Program-made: the position numbers and the translations under genes
Assembly (NCBI RefSeq): GCF_001411555.2
Contig: NC_049903.1
Coordinates: forward strand, 23,155,098-23,219,097
From: Juglans regia
Lineage: Eukaryota; Streptophyta; Magnoliopsida; Fagales; Juglandaceae
DNA length: 64,000 bases
Direction of reading: 5' to 3'
Shown: positions 45,770 to 56,887 of the stretch, one piece after another
Numbering within the stretch: position 1 is the stretch's first letter
How the letters are laid out: every line of letters starts with the position of its first letter
Notes under the pieces: model-generated
Databases searched by the model: none
What the model saw: the letters and a program-made list of their open reading frames with translations, nothing else
What the model was told of the DNA's origin: nothing

Positions 45770-45781
45770 GCATTTGCACTT

Positions 45782-46210
45782 TTGAAGAAGAAGTTAAGTT
45801 CAGCCCCAATAATATGTGCACCGGATTGGGCACTTCCATTTGAATCGATGTGTGATGCAAGTGATTACGCAATAGGAGCCGTGCTTGGACAAAGGAAGAA
45901 CAAGGTTCTCCATGTTATCTATTATGCAAGTCGTACCTTGATGGATGCCCAATTAAATTATGCTACTATGGAAAAAGAATTGTTAGTCGTGGTCTTTGCT
46001 TTTGATAAATTTAGATCATATTTAATTGGGTCAAAAGTAATTGTTTACACTGATCATTCTGCTCTTAAATATTTATTAGCTAAAAAGGAAGCTAAACCAA
46101 GGTTACGTAGGTGGATTTTACTCCTACAAGAATTTGATTTGTAGATCAAAGATAGAAAGGGAACCGAGAATCAAGTAGCCGATCATCTCTCTATACTTGA
46201 GCACACAACA
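45782..46210 (+). pseudogene. Athila-like RNase H
   Basis: The open part (120 codons) has [71 protein letters not shown] and [14 protein letters not shown]. The Asp (CDAS), Glu (EKEL) and Asp (YTDHS) residues are in place. A stop at 46142 interrupts it before IKDRKGTENQVADHLS, the usual end motif of Athila-type RNase H. It lies between RT and integrase as in all Ty3/gypsy pol proteins. Confidence 0.85.
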
Positions 46211-47568
46211 GAAGAGGCAGCCCCACTTTCTCCAATAAATGAGGTATTCTTGGATGAACAACTCTTTGTTGTATCTCTAACACAAGTTCCTTGGTATGTA
46301 GATTATGTAAACTACTTGGTAAGCAATGTGATCAATCCAGAGTTTACATACCAACAAAGGAAGAAATTCTTTTCAGAGGTCAAGCACTACTATTGGGAGA
46401 AACCTTTCCTCTACAAGCATTGTAGTGATCAAGTGATTAGGAGATGTGTACCCGAGGAAGAGATAGAGTTGATCCTAAGACATTGCCATTCATTAGAGGT
46501 TGGTGGGCACCATGGAGTGAACAAAACAGTAGCTAAAGTGCTCCAATCAGGTTTTTATTGGCCCACCATTTTTAAAGATACTTATGCTTTTGTTTCTTCT
46601 TGTGATAAATGTCAAAGAAGTGGTAATATTTCCTGAAAAAAAAATTAAATGTCATTAAATAATATACTTGTTGTTGAGCTATTTGATATTTGGGGCATAA
46701 ATTTCATGGGGCCATTCCCTCCTTTTTCTAATCAATACATTTTAGTAGCTGTGGATTTTCTAAATGGGTAGAGGCCGTGGCCTTTCCTACAAATGATTCT
46801 AAAGTTGTGATGAATTTTTTGAGAAAGCAGATATTCATTTGGCTTGGAACTCCAAGAGTAATAATTAGTGATGGGGGAAAACATTTTTGCAACCGGCAAT
46901 TTGAGGCACTCTTGAGAAAATATGGTGTTACACACAAGGTTGCCACTCCATACCATCCTCAGACTAGTGGACAAGTAGAAATTTCTAACCTAGAGTTGAA
47001 ACGAATATTGGGGAAAATTGTGAGCAACTCAAGGAAAAATTGGTCCAAAAAGTTAGACGATGCACTATGGGCATACCGGTCATCCTTCAAAACTCCAATT
47101 GGTATGTCCCCCTATCGTCTAGTTTACGGGAAGGCATGTCACTTATCGGTGGAGTTGGAACATAGAGCTTATTGGGCTATCAAGACTCTTAATTTTGACA
47201 TAGAGGCAGCAGGTGAGAAGAGGATATTAAAACTCAACAAGATGGATGAGTTTCGGCACGCATCCTATGAGAATGCTCTCATATATAAGGAGAGAACTAA
47301 GAGATGGCATGATAGACACACTCTCAAGAGAAACTTTGAAGTTGGCCAAAGAGTTCTACTTCATAATTCCAGACTTCGCCTCTTCCCCGAAACATTACGA
47401 TCCCGATGGTCTAGACCATTCACGGTAACAGGAGTTTTCCCGTATGGTGCCGTTGAGGTTTCTAACGACTCAAAACACACATTCAAAGTTAATGGTCAAC
47501 ATTTAAAGCCCTACTTCAGGGGAGATTTCAACAAGCAAAAAGTATCCATTGATTTGATTGATCAGTGA
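46211..47568 (+). pseudogene. Athila-like integrase
   Basis: It inserts the cDNA into the genome. The zinc domain (RHCHSLEVGGHHGVNKTVAKVLQSGFYWP...SCDKCQRSGNIS) ends at a stop at 46636. [14 protein letters not shown] supplies the first catalytic Asp; a one-base loss near 46755 shifts the frame. The 263-codon open part (46777-47568) holds [15 protein letters not shown] (second Asp) and [15 protein letters not shown] (Glu), then [28 protein letters not shown] and the C-terminal [32 protein letters not shown]. All three catalytic residues persist although the gene is split. Confidence 0.9.
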
Positions 47569-48431
47569 TTCAAAGAAGGAAACATCAAGCTAAAGACTAT
47601 AACCAAGCGTTTTTTGGGAGGCAACCCAAATTACTTTCCATTATTTTATTTCTTTTTTGTTTTTGTTTTTTTTTCTTTCTGATTATTCCACTTTTATTTT
47701 GTTTTTCATGCTCTCACTTTGCAAATTGTTATTTTTCTTCTAAAAAAAATAAAAACAGGGCAGCTCTGTGTCCCTTGCTAGAAGAGCCTTCCACAACACT
47801 CCTTTAAAACACACCAGACCTACCATTGCACTCAAGCAACATTTTCAGGAAAGTTTACTTTGATCCTTTCAATTTTGCATCTCTTTTGATTCTTCACATT
47901 GGGGACAATGTATTCTTTAAGTTTTGGGGTAGGTGTCATTTATTTTGGATTATCTATTTATTTTCACAAAAAAAATTGAAGAAATTTGAAAATCACAAAA
48001 ATATTTTGTTTTCCTTTTGTTTTGCTTTTGGGTTGATGATCACAAGCCTATGATATTACCTCATTGAAATTGAGTTGGATTTTTGGAAAATGCTAAATTT
48101 GTCTTGTTTGTGCTTAATTCTTGTGTTAACTTGGGTTATTTGAATTCCTTTGAACACTTTTGCACAATACCATGATCAATAAGTTGTTTTGTTGGCTTAG
48201 TGCATACTTACGTGAATTAGATATTTTCTAAGATCTCACTAAACTCTAGAACCTATTTGATAATATCTCGAGGTGAAATCCTAGGCAGCACACCACTAGA
48301 GAAATGATCTAGGCCATCAAGAAAATTTGTTACTTGCTTCGTCATTGGAGAAGAGAAAAAGTTTATTAAAGAGTTAATAGAGCAAGAGCAAATTTTGTTA
48401 TTCTTTAAAAAAATTAATACAAATAATACAA
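47569..48431 (+). mobile_element. Athila-like 3' non-coding region
   Basis: It contains pyrimidine runs and the cacattggggacaatgta...agttttggggtaggtg block usual near the 3' end of Athila-type elements. No env-like open frame is present, unlike in some Athila members. The junction at about 48431 goes straight into the last third of the LTR. Confidence 0.7.
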
Positions 48432-48743
48432 CCCGTCAAATAGGATGATAATTGATTGATTGTATAGTTAGGATTTGGGATTTGATTGGTTAGGTGAGTT
48501 GGATGCCTTAGTGTTTTCTTCTTGGGTGAAATATTCTTCTTTTTAAGTGTTTGGTCAATTCTTCATTTGTTGATTTAATTTAATTTGTTGCTGTTTTTCA
48601 AATTCAGAATCCACCACTTTTCTTGATTTTCAAATAACTTAGAATTAGAACAATTTCAATAGTTAATAGGTAAATAGTCCTCGTGGGTTCGACATCATTA
48701 TATTACTTGGTACGATTTCGTACACTTGTGAAATTTCACAACA
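48432..48743 (+). mobile_element. Truncated 3' LTR of Athila-like element
   Basis: It is colinear with 41832-42153 (gataattgattgattgta, ggttaggtgagt, caatttcaatagttaataggtaaatag, tttcacaaca). The first 1.07 kb of the LTR and the polypurine junction are missing. It shows several point differences and a small gap (tctttctt) relative to the 5' LTR. Confidence 0.85.
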
Positions 48744-49249
48744 ATAAGTACATCGTCAACGGTGAACCAGTTGCTCATGAGCTTGGGTCTACCCTATACT
48801 GAGGAAGTGATGGTGGTTCCTTTGCCATCGATGTTCAAAGTTTCCGCTATAGAGATGTATGATGGAGGAAGGGACTCTCTGAGCACCAGAGACTTTCAGG
48901 ACTCACATGATACTACATGGCTTCCTTGGGGAAATAGCTTGGGCATTCCCACTAACTTTGAAGGGGGTCAGCACGTGTATGGTTTGGGTCACTAGCACCT
49001 AACTCAGTGGACAGCTTCAACGAGCTAGTCAGACTGTTCCTAACCCAATTCATGTCCAGTCAGAGGAGGCAGTGTCTGGCTTCGTACCTCCTCACTATCA
49101 AACAAACGGAGGATGAAAGCATGAAGTCCTTCTTGGCCAAGTTCAACAGAGAGCGCATGACTACCGACGACCAAGACTAGAAGATAACCTCGGTGGCGCT
49201 CCTGGGAGGGGTGGTAGGACCCCGTGTTTTGTGGTCCATGGCCAAGCCA
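48744..49249 (+). pseudogene. Tat/Retand-type gag, capsid core
   Basis: It resumes in frame with the part left of the Athila-like element: VNQLLMSLGLPYTEEVMVVPLP, then MYDGGRDSLSTRDFQDSHDT. After frame changes it gives SFNELVRLFLTQFMSSQRRQC, ASYLLTIKQTEDESMKSFLAKFN and RERMTTDDQD followed by a stop, ITSVALLGG. TTDDQD and LTIKQ.EDES are typical Retand/Ogre gag motifs. The family 3 solo LTR cuts it at 49249, after SMAK. Confidence 0.75.
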
Positions 49250-49849
49250 TGTAATACCCTGCTCCTTCTTCTTACGTACGCTTCTCCTTTCTGTCGTACG
49301 TTTCGTCTTTATGACGTAAGCAAATCCCAAAGGCAGAGATTATGTGATCATCAGCCCTTCTCATTAGCGACTGCGAGTCACGTTATGCGTGTCGAACCAT
49401 GATGACATGTCTCGAAAGATATCGTGTGACTTCTAGGCCACGCCCAATGTTTTAAATATGCTGAAAATATTTATAAGGAGTATTTTCATTGTTATTGAAT
49501 TAAGATTTGATCTTAAATATGACAATCATAATATTCTTGAAGAGCTCCAAAAATATTATAATTTTTGGAAATTATTTTAATATTATTATTAAAATGATTT
49601 CAATTATTTAAGATATTATGAGATTTAAATTATGTTGAGAACTTTTATTAATTAAATGGTTTAATCCTTCTAAATATTTTAAGTGAGACTTCATCATTTT
49701 ATTAATGATGAAGAATATTATTTTATAAACTAAATAATATTCTACCTTAATTCCTCTAAGCGCTTTTAATTAAGTTAACGTTTACTCATTTTCAAATCAG
49801 TATTTGAGATCCATCGTTAGATCGTTACGTGGATCCCTAGATGAAGGGA

Positions 49850-49865
49850 TTGGGATAAATACCTA
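49850..49865 (+). promoter_or_regulatory. Putative TATA box, family 3 LTR
   Basis: gggataaatacct is followed by a C/T-rich tract (ctcccctctctcctccctctcc) near 49880-49915, like a plant core promoter with a pyrimidine-rich start region. It is only present in this copy, since both other LTRs lack the segment. Confidence 0.4.
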
Positions 49866-51235
49866 GACCCCCTCACTTTTCCCTCAGCTCCCTCTCTCTC
49901 CTCCCTCTCCCCAGCGTACAACGTACACATTCCACCCCACGCCCGAACGGCTCCAAGCCTCAGCCCGGCGCCGCCGTGCGTCACCAACTCTCACCGCCGG
50001 CACCATCGGCTGCACCTCCCTCCGGCGAGCTCAACCATGCCAGCCTCTCTCTCCCACGCTCCCTCTCTCTCTCCGCTGGCCATGTACAGCTCAAATGGGC
50101 TTGGTGCGCGTAGCGCCGTCGTGCGCCGTCCTCCGGCGCCACCACTCCCACAACAGCTTCCTATACCACCGGCCAACCTCCTCCAGCAAGTAGCCGAAAT
50201 GGGTCTTTGACCCATTTCCCCACCATGTGCTGCCGTACGCGGCCACCCACGACCACCATGCGACGCCATGGACCTCCTCTCCCCTTCCCCTTCCTCCTCC
50301 ACGTGACCCGAGGCCAGAAGCTCTCCCTCCACCTCATGACTTCTCCTTCTCTCCACGCATGGGTTGCACACTGTGCACCGCCACCCACGACAGTTGACCA
50401 CCACCTCCAGCCTCCTCAGGCCGCCACCAAGCCAAGCCAACCACCCACGACCCCGATCTGCCACCCACGAAAGCACACTCTCCCTCACTCTCTCACTGGT
50501 TTTCCTCCCCCTTACACGGCCACTCCTCCCTCCTTTGCCAAGAGCTACCATGGCACCACCCCAGTGCCACCACAAGCTCCACCAGCAACCCCTCAGCCCA
50601 ATCTTAGGTCCAAACCACTACTTTATGTGGTGGGTAACCACTGCACGTGATGGACAGTCACTGCGCGTGATTGACCGCCACTGCACACAGCTAGATCCGC
50701 CGTGTTATGCTCCTTGCCATCATCACGAGCCATTCCAAGACTACACCTAGCTATCCAAATGCCTAAACAGTTAACGTACGTGGGTTAGCCGCCACGTACG
50801 ACTCTTCCGACATCATCGACTATGACGATCAATGAGCAACGCACGGGTTATCCCGTCGATGGTATAACCCTCTATCTCTCGTTAATTATGTTAGATATTG
50901 ATTAGTTATGTTAGGTTGTGGACTGTGCTGTTGGTATTGTGATGTGGTGTTGTGTGATGAAATGTTGGGCATATATGAGTTGGATGGAGATGTATTCTGC
51001 CATGTTGTGTGCTGTGAAGTGTTTGGTGTAATTGGAAAGTACGCTATGTAGTGTTATGGATTGTGTTGTAATGGTGGCGTGGTATATGTGGAATGGGAAC
51101 AGTACAAGCTGAGTGTACTCTGTGTGTGTGGCGTAGTGTGAGATAAGGAGAGTATATGTAAAATATACCCTCTTGACGTAGTGTGGAACGAGATAAGTAC
51201 AAGTGGAGTGTACTTTGTGGCATAGTGCGTGTGAA

Positions 51236-51650
51236 TGGAGTACATGTGGAGTGTACTCCATGTGGTGGAATGATGCACCATATGGCGGGTACGCCATAAT
51301 GGTGATGTGGCATGTTGTATATGTGGGGAGTACATGTGGAATGTACTCTATGTGGTGGAGTGATACACCATATGGCGGGGATGCCATAATGGTGATGTGT
51401 CGTAGTGTGTATGAAGGGAGTATAGGATGAGTGTACTCCATGAGGTGCAGTGATACACCATGTGGCGGATATACCATAATGGTGGTGTAGCGTATGTAAA
51501 AGGAGTACATGTGGAGTATACTCCATGTGATGGAGTGATGCACCATATGGCGGGTATGCCATAGTGGTGATGTGGCATGTATGAAGGGAGTATACATGGA
51601 GTGTACCCCCTGAGGTGCAACGATATGCCGTGTGGCGTGTCGTAGAGATA
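51236..51650 (+). repeat. Minisatellite, 85-90-bp unit, about 5 copies
   Basis: The phrase agtacatgtggagtgtactccatgtggtgg recurs at about 51240, 51330, 51420, 51505 and 51590, each followed by atgcaccatatggcgggtatgccataatggtgatgtgg. The equivalent tract of the 3' LTR (about 34130-34330) has only about two units. The motif ggagtacac..gtgtactcc is self-complementary within each unit. Confidence 0.8.
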
Positions 51651-51796
51651 AGGATGGTTATGTGATTGATGGGCGTGGAACGTGATGGATATTGTCGGGA
51701 ATTGTGGAACAGTGTTCCGAAGTAGTTATGGCATAGCCTGTAGTTTGAGGTGGCAAATGTCACCGTGATGGACTTATGGCTAAGAGTATGCGTGAA

Positions 51797-51986
51797 GTAG
51801 CAGAACAAGTATAAGAGTGCCCAGCAGAAGCATGACTGAGAAATGTCACGAGGTGACATGACTACTAACAGTCATGCTTGTGATGGGCAAAGTAGTGGAA
51901 CAAGTGTAAGAGTACGCAACGGAAGCATGACTGGGCAACGTCACGAAGTGACGTGATTATTGGAAGTCATGCTTAGAATGGGTGAA
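51797..51986 (+). repeat. Tandem duplication, 95-bp unit, 2 copies
   Basis: Units start at 51797 (gtagcagaacaag) and 51892 (gtagtggaacaag). Each holds two inverted repeats: gtcacga(g/a)gtgac, and agcatgact..agtcatgct around it. The family 3 3' LTR near 34490 has a single shortened version. Confidence 0.75.
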
Positions 51987-53775
51987 ATGTTAGAGTGTAG
52001 GAATGGCGTAACGGGATCGTGACGAAATGTCACGATGTGACTGGAGTACGGGAGGAACCGTACTCATGATGAGTTAAGAGTTGACGTAGCAGAATGTTTA
52101 GTAACACGACAAGGTCATGATGTAGCTTGGGAGCAATCTCGGGCTATGTGACGTGACATAAGGCGTAGCTGTGAATGGAGTCTTATCGTGTTAAGTGTTT
52201 GAATGAATTGTCAAAAGGGACGGGTAGCATGAAGAGTCATGCTAGCCGGGTTAAGAGAAGATTGGTATCGGAGTATGGCTCTTGTCCCTACGAGCAGGTG
52301 ATCAACATGTTATATGTTGATCTTAAGTGATAAAGGGGTAAGGCGCATGTGTAACATGGTGAGACACATGTGTCGGACGGATTCATCATATGTAATGGGT
52401 AATCTATCATGAGTACAGTTACACAGTGCTTGAGCCTCCGAGTTGGCTTAGAGCCGTGTGGCTTGTATGGATGGGAATGAGAATTTAGTGTGGGTTAAGA
52501 TGCATGAAGGTAGTGATGGGCGTATTATCTAGGATTGGGATGCGTGATTCCATCGGTCAGAATCATGCGTTGAAATGTGGTTGTAAGAAGAGTAAGATGA
52601 ATGTCTTAGTGTCTTAATCCTAAGGTGAATAATGGGTTCACTTTAGTGGATGAGCACTCGAGACAAGACTTTGAGTTGGAAGATGTGGTGACCGTAAGTG
52701 GTCCCCGAAGGGTTTAACATAGTAAAGGGCACATAAGTGCATGGGATAGAAGGAGAGTGTTCCAAGTATAGTGTAGTTCTATTTGTAGTTCAAGTTGCTT
52801 ATGCATTAGATAGAGAATGACGCTAAGGTATGTGTATGCATGTAGGTTGCCATCGGACAAGCACATGAATGGACTGAATGACAAGCAAGTAGCATGGAGT
52901 CCAAGTAAGTGTTACGTTCATACTCTTCTAGAGTCTTTATAAGATAAAAGAAAACGAAAAATGAAAGATTTTCCCTTTATGACGCTTTAAGAAAGAAAAT
53001 GCTAAGTGTCCAAATGTATAAGTATGTAAGGCCCCTCCTTGGCAGCCCCTATTTACGCAACCAAAGTATTAATTGTACGCATGTGAATGGATGACTATAC
53101 ACTGTATCTATTGTATGTATTTTCTGAGAAAATCCATAAACTGATGAAGATGCATGAAGGGCATGACAACGGATGCTTAAGGATGCCACGGGGTGACGCT
53201 CGTGGACGCCATGATTGACGACGTTCAAGGTGACGCTTAAGGATGCCATGAAACCTGACGTTTAAGCCCATGTATGTTCTTAAATGAAGTTTTCCATGAA
53301 CGAACTGTTAAAGAAAGGATAAGACTAAAATGAACTGAAAAATGAAAAAACCATTTTCGGGCTTACGCCCCAAACGATATTTTCTCACGAAAAGAAATGT
53401 TTTCTCATAAAAGAAAGGACTGTTAAATGAATGAAGGAAATGAATGAAAGCTCCAGCTCTTTCGAGCTGACATGAATGAATGAATGAAAGCAAGAAAGAA
53501 AGAAATAAAAGCATGAATGTATGAAGATACGTAACGGCCACATGAATGAATGAAAGGGTACCAATGAATGGGCAGATTGCAATACCGGGTAAGTAGTACT
53601 GGAAGTGCACCCAGTGCTGCCCCTATGAAAGGGATTCCCAACCCGTGGCCACGGGCGAAATCCGGGTCCAAAGGAAGACTGCTAACCCCAACACACGGGG
53701 CGTAATAGTGTGTACTGGCCTATGAAAGTGATAAGAACGAATGGATGTATGCATGTATGTACAAATGCACGAACG

Positions 53776-54015
53776 CACGAACTTTAAGAAATGAAGGCAC
53801 TGATGGGAGACACATTTTAAAGAAAGGAAAGCCTTTTAAAAGGAAAACCCCGTCCAGTGAAGTTTTCAAAAGAACGCACGTATGCACGTAAACATGCACG
53901 AACTCTTGAAGAAATGAAGGCACTGACGGGAGAAATGTTTTACGAAAAGGATGCCCATGTTTAAAAGAGAAAAATCCCGTCCAGTGACGTTTTTAAACGA
54001 ACGCACGTACGACAC
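53776..54015 (+). repeat. Tandem duplication, about 120-bp unit, 2 copies
   Basis: gcacgaactttaagaaatgaaggcactgatggg at 53776 recurs as gcacgaactcttgaagaaatgaaggcactgacggg near 53897. Each is followed by a ccccgtccagtga and aacgcacgtatgca block. The other family 3 LTRs have one unit (27100-27230; 40155-40290). Confidence 0.75.
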
Positions 54016-54395
54016 GTATGCATGCAAATAATAGTATGTACGAATGATGAATGCATGAATGAAAACCTATGTTGCTATATTTTAACTGTATGAAGTAATA
54101 CTTACGAGTCTTCGACTCATTTTAGTTTTTTATGCATGTCCCTCCCCCACAGGAACTGCATGATCAGGACGGACAAGGCCCATGGGGAAGAGCACGGAAG
54201 TCTAGGCACGAGTTTTAAACGTACGAGAGGCCTTTTTATTATAAGATTTACGTTTTTTGTTGTAAACTTCTTTTATTGTCAAAGCACATTTTAAATTATA
54301 AACGTGGAGTCTCGCACCTTGGGTATGCAAGTGAAAAGTTTTAAATGGGACGGTAATTTCCATCGTCCCACCATAAGGACGGGCGTTACAAGCCA

Positions 54396-56105
54396 CTAGC
54401 CATGTTAGCCATATGCCAACAGCCTTGCCAGCAATGTCAACCGTGCCCATGGCCCATGCCATGGGCCAGCCTAGCCCATGCATTGGCTCATGCATGACAT
54501 GGGTCAACTTGAACATTGCCAACTATGTTATTGCTTATTGCTTATTGTTTATTTTAATTTAATTATTTATTTTCCAAGGGACCTATTAGGGGCTTCTAAA
54601 TTGTAATCCTTATAAATAGGACTCTTAGTCTTTGCATTGGGATCTTTTGGCAAATTTCCTAGACGAGGATTATTTTGTTTAGGAGATCAATAATCAGTGC
54701 TAGGCACTTGGGCTTTTTGGGTGTAATTCATGAATCCCAAAGAGAGGCTCACACCTTGCAATTCGTGAATAGGTGTGATTCATTTATCTTGTTCTTGCAA
54801 CTTGGTGCAATTTGTGAATCCAATTTGTTGTTATCCTTGTTTTTATCAAGTTATCAATTCATGAGGTTTATTTCCACTATTGTACAATCCGTGAATCATT
54901 AGTTGATTTGTTACCTTTTGTTCATTCAAGTTCTTAAGTATTTTAATTTGTTCTTGAGTGTTCATCATTTTTTTCTTGGTGTTCATTCTTTCATTGCTCA
55001 TTTGATCCTTCCATACCCTCATTCTCAACCACTAAAGTGTTTGCCACTTTCCATAAATTCTTCCCATCATCCAACTTGCCCTAGCCGAAACACTTGCTTC
55101 CATATCCATAAAACCCTAGCCATAATTCCCACTTATCATTCTCGACCACTAGTGTTGCCTAACTTTCCATAAGTGAAACATTTCCATAATTGCCTTTCAT
55201 ACTTCACAAACCTTGACTTAACCTAAACCCTAATTGCCTCTCATCTTTCCATTCCTTCACTTACTATATTTAGCCACCATAAGTCTATCCTCCATCAAAA
55301 CCTAGCCACCCACCTCAAGCCCTATAAGGTAACTCATTCCTTTTAAAAGTCTTGACTTACTCACATTCAAATTCAAATCCCATTACAAATCCCTTAATTT
55401 AAGGAATTGACAATCACATTCAATCCCTTAAATCACTCTTTCTAAAATCTCTCTAGTCAACTATTGACTTGCCATCCTAATTCAAATTTGAATTCCCCTC
55501 TTCCCTCAAGATTTCCTCCATCTTGCAAACCTTCCATATCAATTTCCAAATCTAGTCAACCTTCCAAAGACCAAGTCAACCCTAATCCTACCATACCCAT
55601 TTCGGTAACCCTAGTTGCCTTACACCCAAAACCCTAATTTCCCACTCTTCCACCTCATTCCCAAACCCTAGTATCATCCTAAACTCTAACCCTAAGCCAA
55701 CTCTTTCCAATCTCGAAATCAACCCTAGCCACCCCACAAAACCGTAGCTACACTTCACTATACCAACCCTAATTACCATCCAAGTGGCCCAAACATCAAT
55801 GGCACCCTTCAAGCAGTCTACATTGCCTCAAACACTCATAATCATCACTTAGATCATCCAAAACCCTAACCTCACCTCACTCATCCAACCCTAGCCCATC
55901 ATCTTGGCGCCACACTCAAGGACAAGTCCCAAGCCGCCCACATTGATTTGCCCTCCCTAAACACTTAGCCTACCCAAGTTCATCATTATCTTCATCATTC
56001 CATCACCCAAACACCAACCCTTTGTGGAAGGCCAAGCAAGTTGGCAAGGTCACTCGGTCATCTTCCTCACCAAAGCAAGCTCGTGGTCCTTAGTGTTAGG
56101 GACAA
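54396..56105 (+). other. Unassigned insert with TATA box and telo-box-rich tract
   Basis: It separates two Tat-type gag parts. TGTTAGCCATATGCC at 54403 is an LTR-like start preceded by AGCCA. A TATA box (cttataaatagga) lies at 54609-54621, and 55080-55900 is C-rich and full of aaccctaa/aaccctag motifs. No open frame with recognisable protein and no primer site was found. It may be an LTR plus leader of a further element; the right border is unclear. Confidence 0.4.
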
Positions 56106-56887
56106 GAACAGAGTCCCTAATAAGGGGTCTAGCCTCGCTCTCAGTTCATGGCAAAACTAGCCAGATGGACTCATAGACGTTGCGAGAATTCATGGACAAG
56201 GTCGACAACTTCATCAAGGTGGAAGGCACTCTCTAGGTATTGACAGAGCTGCCATGGAAGGAAATGGAGAGCAAGAAGAGGAAGGAGAAGGCCACAACCA
56301 AGGCCAAGCCACATGAGAAAGGGGAAAAGGACTCCAAGGAGAAGCAGCGAGAGGAAGTCTCGGCAAAGGGACTCAGACCACAGTACGACTAGCCCAAATT
56401 CATCATTCAAAAGGAGGATGATCAGGGAGCAATGTGCCGCTACTGCACGTACCATCAGTCCACCTCACACAACAGCGAAGATTATTTTTCCCCTAGGGGA
56501 AAGAAGGAATATGTGGAACAGAAGAGGCACCAGAAGACAAGAGCAAGAGCCAAGGGGAAGATCGAGGGAAAGGAGCCGAGACCAAGGTGACTGACACAGA
56601 CGAACGAACAGCCCTCAACAATAGGGGGCCACCGCCAGGTTGCCCCCATTCGCCACCAAGGCAACAGCCCCCCTAGGGGAGATTTGAACCATAGCTGGAG
56701 GGTTCGCGAGAGGGGCATCATCTCATCGGGAAGGAAAGCACATGTTAGGCGAGCCCGATACTACGAGGTATACTCAACTGAGTATCATCTTGCCAAACAA
56801 CAAATGGGTGGCCCCACTCCGGTAATCTCGTTCATGGAGGCTAATGAAGAAGGGGTTATGTACCCCCACGACAATTCTGTATTCTGA
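56106..56887 (+). pseudogene. Tat/Retand-type gag, C-terminal part with zinc knuckle
   Basis: The reading begins near the GGVWPR..FMAKLARW type motif (56120-56165) and continues LREFMDKVDNFIKVEGTL (56190-56235), ELPWKEMESKKRKEKATTKAK, a lysine-rich stretch, and MCRYCTYHQSTSHNSEDY, a knuckle-like Cys/His cluster. It passes through frame changes to SWRVRERGIISSGRKAHVRRARYYEVYS and VISFMEANEEGVMYPHDN (56684-56887), the region just before the protease in these elements. Protease and pol are missing because another LTR fragment follows. The first residues overlap those at 49200-49249, so it may be a second gag copy. Confidence 0.7.

Larger units (their letters stand above)
49250..54390 (+). mobile_element. 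Family 3 solo LTR (5.14 kb)
   Basis: It starts TGTAATACCCTGCTCC and ends GGGCGTTACA, with AGCCA at 49245-49249 and 54391-54395. It is the longest and most complete family 3 LTR here, and serves as reference for the two LTRs of the element at 17863-40476. From 5' to 3' it has an A/T-rich U3 part, a TATA-like box, a C-rich leader, two minisatellites, a GAGTC..GACTC hairpin (54106-54118) and the end block. Long open frames at 49991-50650 and 50911-51859 are composition and repeat effects. Confidence 0.9.

Noticed and set aside
49991..50750. Long Pro-rich and Gly/Arg-rich frames on both strands, up to 194 codons
   Set aside because: They lie in a C-rich LTR leader, where stops are rare by composition. 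The counterpart at 33179-33503 has a different protein text, so there is no sign of selection on coding.
51236..51650. CRISPR-like direct repeats
   Set aside because: The repeats are contiguous 85-90-bp units without unique spacers, in plant LTR DNA.
50911..51859. 228- and 271-codon minus-strand frames
   Set aside because: They are translations of the 85-90-bp minisatellite inside the family 3 solo LTR (repeated PPYGASLHHMEYTPHV text).
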